NCBI GenBank assembly: GCA_003488965.1
Contig: DNJW01000203.1
Span: forward strand, 1 to 5,973
DNA length: 5,973 nucleotides
Source: Lachnospiraceae bacterium
Lineage (GTDB): Bacteria > Bacillota > Clostridia > Lachnospirales > Lachnospiraceae
Reading direction: 5' to 3'
Below, piece by piece: positions 5,728 through 5,973 of the stretch. The notes under the pieces were generated by a model, which saw nothing but the letters and a program-made list of their open reading frames with translations, was not told where the DNA came from and made no database searches. Position 1 is the stretch's first letter; every line of letters starts with the position of its first letter. The position numbers and the translations under genes are program-made.

Positions 5728-5973
5728 ATGGAAAACATTATCCTGCAAACACGCGGAATATCCGTGAAATACGGTAATTTCCTTGCTCTTGATGATGTAA
5801 GCATTAGTCTTAAAAATAAGCATATATACGGCTTTATTGGTGAAAACGGCGCAGGTAAAACCACGCTGATGAAAGTGCTGACAGGGCTGCTTTACCCGAC
5901 AAACGGTGATTTTTCGCTGTTCGGGACGAATAAACCGTGTGATATTCTCAAAATGCGCCGACATATCGGCAGT
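5728..5973 (+). CDS. Second ABC transporter ATP-binding protein (5' part only)
   Basis: The gene starts at ATG 5728 behind a very strong ribosome site (AAAGGAGG at 5712-5719, 8 bases before) and stays open to the end of the window, giving the first 82 residues. Walker A is GENGAGKTT (38-46), preceded by the YGFIG strand. The N-terminal part, with KYGNFLALDDVSISL (14-28), and the TGLLYPTNGDFSLFG region (52-66) are typical of BcrA/NatA-type exporter ATPases, many of which serve bacitracin or lantibiotic self-protection and multidrug export. The Q-loop, signature and Walker B lie beyond the window. It is the fifth gene of the transporter operon and implies a second exporter whose permease should follow. 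Confidence 0.9.
   Translation, partial: MENIILQTRGISVKYGNFLALDDVSISLKNKHIYGFIGENGAGKTTLMKVLTGLLYPTNGDFSLFGTNKPCDILKMRRHIGS

Noticed and set aside
5521..5964. 147-codon open frame on the - strand
   Set aside because: It lies opposite the zinc-ribbon gene and the Walker A region of the second ATPase, both clearly coding on the + strand.

Overview
The window looks like accessory, mobile-element-associated DNA from a low-GC Gram-positive bacterium, most likely a gut Clostridia/Lachnospiraceae-type Firmicute. This is an inference from the strong AGGAGG-type ribosome sites, the TnpV-family gene, AgrC/AgrA-style signalling genes and AT-rich codon use; no taxonomic marker is present. All supported genes are on the + strand, and most neighbours overlap or are separated by only a few bases.

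Layout: (1) Positions 1-102 hold an open frame that may be the tail of an upstream gene. (2) Positions 146-912 hold a two-gene mobile-element block: a TnpV-family protein and a 122-aa protein of unknown function. (3) At 946-991 a near-consensus promoter (TTGAAA, 17 bp, TATAAT) is framed by a perfect 8-bp inverted repeat. It drives a regulatory operon: a small excisionase/MerR-like helix-turn-helix protein, a LytTR response regulator and a multi-pass GHKL sensor histidine kinase, all with overlapping ends. (4) A strong intrinsic terminator (3234-3263) closes that operon. (5) Two bases after its T-tract begins a pair of perfect 9-bp direct repeats (ATGGACAAA) exactly 21 bp apart. This is the geometry expected of a LytTR regulator site, and it lies just upstream of a promoter with a poor -35. 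(6) A second operon follows: a 58-aa two-helix membrane peptide, an ABC ATPase, a roughly 12-helix membrane permease, a 73-aa zinc-ribbon protein, and the start of a second ABC ATPase that runs off the window.

The simplest reading is a transferable sense-and-respond module. The membrane kinase senses an extracellular or membrane signal, perhaps a peptide antibiotic or bacteriocin, and phosphorylates the LytTR regulator. The regulator binds the 21-bp-spaced repeats and switches on one or two ABC exporters plus two small accessory proteins. The regulator-target link is inferred from site geometry and gene order, and the transported substrate cannot be read from sequence. The least explained parts are the 58-aa membrane peptide, the zinc-ribbon protein between two ABC systems, and the HTH protein leading the two-component operon.
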